DNA of 64,000 bases from positions 1 to 64,000 of the forward strand of contig JBIISM010000003.1 in NCBI GenBank assembly GCA_044341025.1, given 5' to 3'. A program made the translations under genes and the position numbers. Below, piece after piece: positions 62,280-64,000 of this stretch. The notes under the pieces are model-generated. The model had not been told where the DNA came from and ran no database searches. It saw only the letters and a program-made list of their open reading frames with translations. This DNA is from JABMMZ01 sp044341025 (lineage in GTDB: Bacteria > Bacteroidota > Bacteroidia > NS11-12g > UBA955). The number at the start of each line of letters is the position of its first letter. Positions within the stretch are counted from its first letter, which is position 1.

Positions 62280-63533
62280 TTATCTTAACTTTAATGTTAT
62301 TATGCTCAAAACCGCGAGTAATATGCCAATAATCCAAAAGCGTGTTACAATCTTCGCTTCATGAAATCCTTTTTTCTGAAAATGGTGGTGAATAGGTGCC
62401 ATTAAAAACACACGTCTACCTTCTCCATATTTATTCTTTGTGTACTTAAAATAACTTACCTGTATCATTACACTTAGATTCTCTACCAAGAAAATCCCAC
62501 AAAGTATTGGAATCAATAATTCTTTGCGCACAATAATGGCTAGAGCTGCTATAACACCTCCCAACATCAGGCTACCAGTATCGCCCATAAAAACTTGAGC
62601 TGGGTAACTGTTGTACCACAAAAATCCAATACAAGCACCTACAAAGGCCCCTGCAAATACAAATAATTCGCCAAGGAAAGGTATGTACATAATGTTTAAG
62701 TAATCGGCCAATAATATGTTACCAGAAATGAAGGCAAACAAACCCAAGGTGGTTCCAATAATTGCAGATGTTCCTGCCGCCAAGCCATCGATTCCATCGG
62801 TTATATTCGCTCCATTCGAAACCGCAGTGATGATAAAAATCACCACCAAAACATATACGATCCAAGCATACTTTGAACCCATGCCAAAGAAGTCGGAAAT
62901 TTTGTGGTAATCAAATTCTGAAAACTTAAAAAACGGTATGGTTGTTTTTAATGTTTTTTTATTTTGGTAGTATATCTTTTCTCCTTGAATAATTCGGGTC
63001 GACAAATGGGTGGTATCAATATTTAATTCAGCAATTTCCTTGGCCTTATAGTGCTCAGTGACCACAACGGCAGGGTTAAAATACAGCGTTAATCCAACCA
63101 ATAATCCAACAATAATTTGCCCTAATATTTTAAAACGACCAGACAATCCTTCTTTGTCTTTTTTAAACACTTTAATGTAGTCGTCAATAAATCCAATTAA
63201 ACCCGTTAATATGGTTACGGCTATCATCAGCAACACATAAACATTGTTTAAGCGGGCCAACAACAAGGTAGGAATTAATATTGCCCCAAGCATAATTAAA
63301 CCGCCCATGGTTGGGGTGCCTTTTTTGGCTTCTTCACCTTGTAAACCTAAATCGCGAATGGTTTCAGAAACCTGCAATTTGTGCAAAGCATTTATAAGTC
63401 TTTTGCCAAATACAGCCGAAATGGTAAGCGATAAAATCATCGCCAATCCCATCCTAAAAGTCAGGTACTTCCAAACACCCAATCCCCAGATATCGGTGTG
63501 CTTGTCGAGGTATGTAAAAAAATGGTATAGCAT
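62280..63533 (-). CDS. mraY: Phospho-MurNAc-pentapeptide translocase
   Basis: 417 residues, ten membrane helices; transfers phospho-MurNAc-pentapeptide to undecaprenyl phosphate (lipid I). KKGTPTMGGLIMLGA, GFIDDYIKVFKKDKEGLSGR, NGANITDGIDGLAAGTSAI, FMGDTGSLMLGG and APIHHHFQKKGFHEAKIV are all present, including catalytic Asp residues. An extra loop of about 60 residues (roughly 170-235) containing a charged insert (HLSTRIIQGEKIYYQ) makes it longer than the usual 360; I believe such inserts are common in Bacteroidota MraY. Confidence 0.97.
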   Translation of the reverse strand: MLYHFFTYLDKHTDIWGLGVWKYLTFRMGLAMILSLTISAVFGKRLINALHKLQVSETIRDLGLQGEEAKKGTPTMGGLIMLGAILIPTLLLARLNNVYVLLMIAVTILTGLIGFIDDYIKVFKKDKEGLSGRFKILGQIIVGLLVGLTLYFNPAVVVTEHYKAKEIAELNIDTTHLSTRIIQGEKIYYQNKKTLKTTIPFFKFSEFDYHKISDFFGMGSKYAWIVYVLVVIFIITAVSNGANITDGIDGLAAGTSAIIGTTLGLFAFISGNILLADYLNIMYIPFLGELFVFAGAFVGACIGFLWYNSYPAQVFMGDTGSLMLGGVIAALAIIVRKELLIPILCGIFLVENLSVMIQVSYFKYTKNKYGEGRRVFLMAPIHHHFQKKGFHEAKIVTRFWIIGILLAVLSIITLKLR

Positions 63534-63537
63534 CTGT

Positions 63538-64000
63538 TTAATTCTCTTTAAAAATATCGATTAATATTTGCCTGTCGTCAAATGGGTGTTTGATGCCGTT
63601 AATGTCTTGATAGGTTTCGTGTCCTTTGCCAGCCAATAAAATAATGTCTTTGGATTTGCTCAACATCACCGCCGTTTTAATGGCTTCTTTACGGTCTGTA
63701 ATTTTTAAAACCTTTTTATAATCCAACGGATCAACACCGCTCTGCATGTCTTCAATTATGGCACTTGGGTCTTCATTCCTAGGATTGTCGCTGGTAAATA
63801 TCACCTTATCACTCATGCGCGCGGCGACTTTACCCATAACTGGTCTTTTTTCTTTGTCTCTATTGCCACCGCATCCTGCAATGCTCAAAAGCTGCTCATT
63901 ACCGGTTCTTATATGTTGAATTGTGCTCAATACATTATCCAATGCATCAGGGGTATGCGCATAGTCAACAATGCCAATAATACCTTTAGGACTTCTATAC
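63538..64000 (-). CDS. murE: UDP-MurNAc-L-Ala-D-Glu ligase MurE, C-terminal part (runs off window)
   Basis: The frame stays open to the right edge, so only about 154 C-terminal residues are seen. Reading inward from 64000 gives GIIGIVDYAHTPDAL, the Mur ligase C-terminal motif; then GCGGNRDKEKRPVMGKVAAR, FTSDNPRNEDP, which holds the DNPR motif of MurE enzymes that add meso-diaminopimelate, and LAGKGHETYQDI. The DNPR form predicts meso-diaminopimelate as substrate. The stop lies 4 nt before the mraY ATG. Confidence 0.95.
   Translation of the reverse strand, partial: YRSPKGIIGIVDYAHTPDALDNVLSTIQHIRTGNEQLLSIAGCGGNRDKEKRPVMGKVAARMSDKVIFTSDNPRNEDPSAIIEDMQSGVDPLDYKKVLKITDRKEAIKTAVMLSKSKDIILLAGKGHETYQDINGIKHPFDDRQILIDIFKEN

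Overview
The window is a low-GC bacterial chromosome segment from a member of the Bacteroidota. Four things point there: a type IX secretion PorW/SprE-type protein; -7 promoter elements of the form TAnnTTTG(C) instead of sigma70 boxes; an ATP synthase cluster without atpD/atpC and a short NuoG; and a fused alpha/beta 2-oxoacid dehydrogenase E1. A complete lower mevalonate pathway narrows this towards flavobacteria-like or related lineages, but family-level placement is not possible from the sequence alone. I saw no rRNA, tRNA, CRISPR array, phage or transposase.

Layout. 1-2400 (-): 5' part of a secreted phytase-like/PhoX-like protein. 2731-7533 (-): class A PBP and a PorW/SprE-like TPR protein, divergent from 7603-14642 (+): a degenerate M23 protein, a bactofilin, and the ATP synthase genes atpZ-like, AtpI-like and atpBEFHAG, closed by a strong terminator. 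14868-16844 (+): an IcmF-type acyl-CoA mutase catalytic domain without its cobalamin and GTPase domains. 17130-20450 (-): mfd. 20634-26151 (+): fused E1, then recJ-lptB-pth-thioesterase. 26317-39321 (+): the 14-subunit complex I operon nuoA-N. 39324-45535 (-): isoprenoid operon fni, mvaA, a GHMP kinase (probable phosphomevalonate kinase), mvaD, mevalonate kinase and a UbiA prenyltransferase. 45674-49208 (-): M1 aminopeptidase and isoaspartyl peptidase. 49778-51010 (+): pyruvate dehydrogenase E2. 51073-52529: small lipoprotein, YraN and a methyltransferase. 52872-64000 (-): division and cell-wall cluster murE (partial), mraY, murD, ftsW, murG, murC, ftsQ, ftsA, ftsZ, followed by a beta-barrel protein.

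How the genes work together. Most of the window is core energy and envelope biology: complex I and the F-ATPase (respiration), 2-oxoacid dehydrogenase components and an acyl-CoA mutase (carbon entry), mevalonate to IPP (isoprenoids for quinones and undecaprenyl carrier), and the mur/fts genes plus PBP, degenerate LytM protein and bactofilin (wall synthesis and shape).

The least explained part is not coding. Four intergenic regions (16.85-17.10, 20.52-20.57, 49.24-49.70 and 52.59-52.88 kb) share a modular family of non-coding repeats: an AACGAAGCA...ACTAAACCCTA module, telomere-like CCCTAAA runs, and GTAGC/GCTAC stem-loop modules, present in both orientations and sometimes nested. One copy supplies the last codons and the stop of a neighbouring gene. 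This family is the best candidate for something undescribed here.
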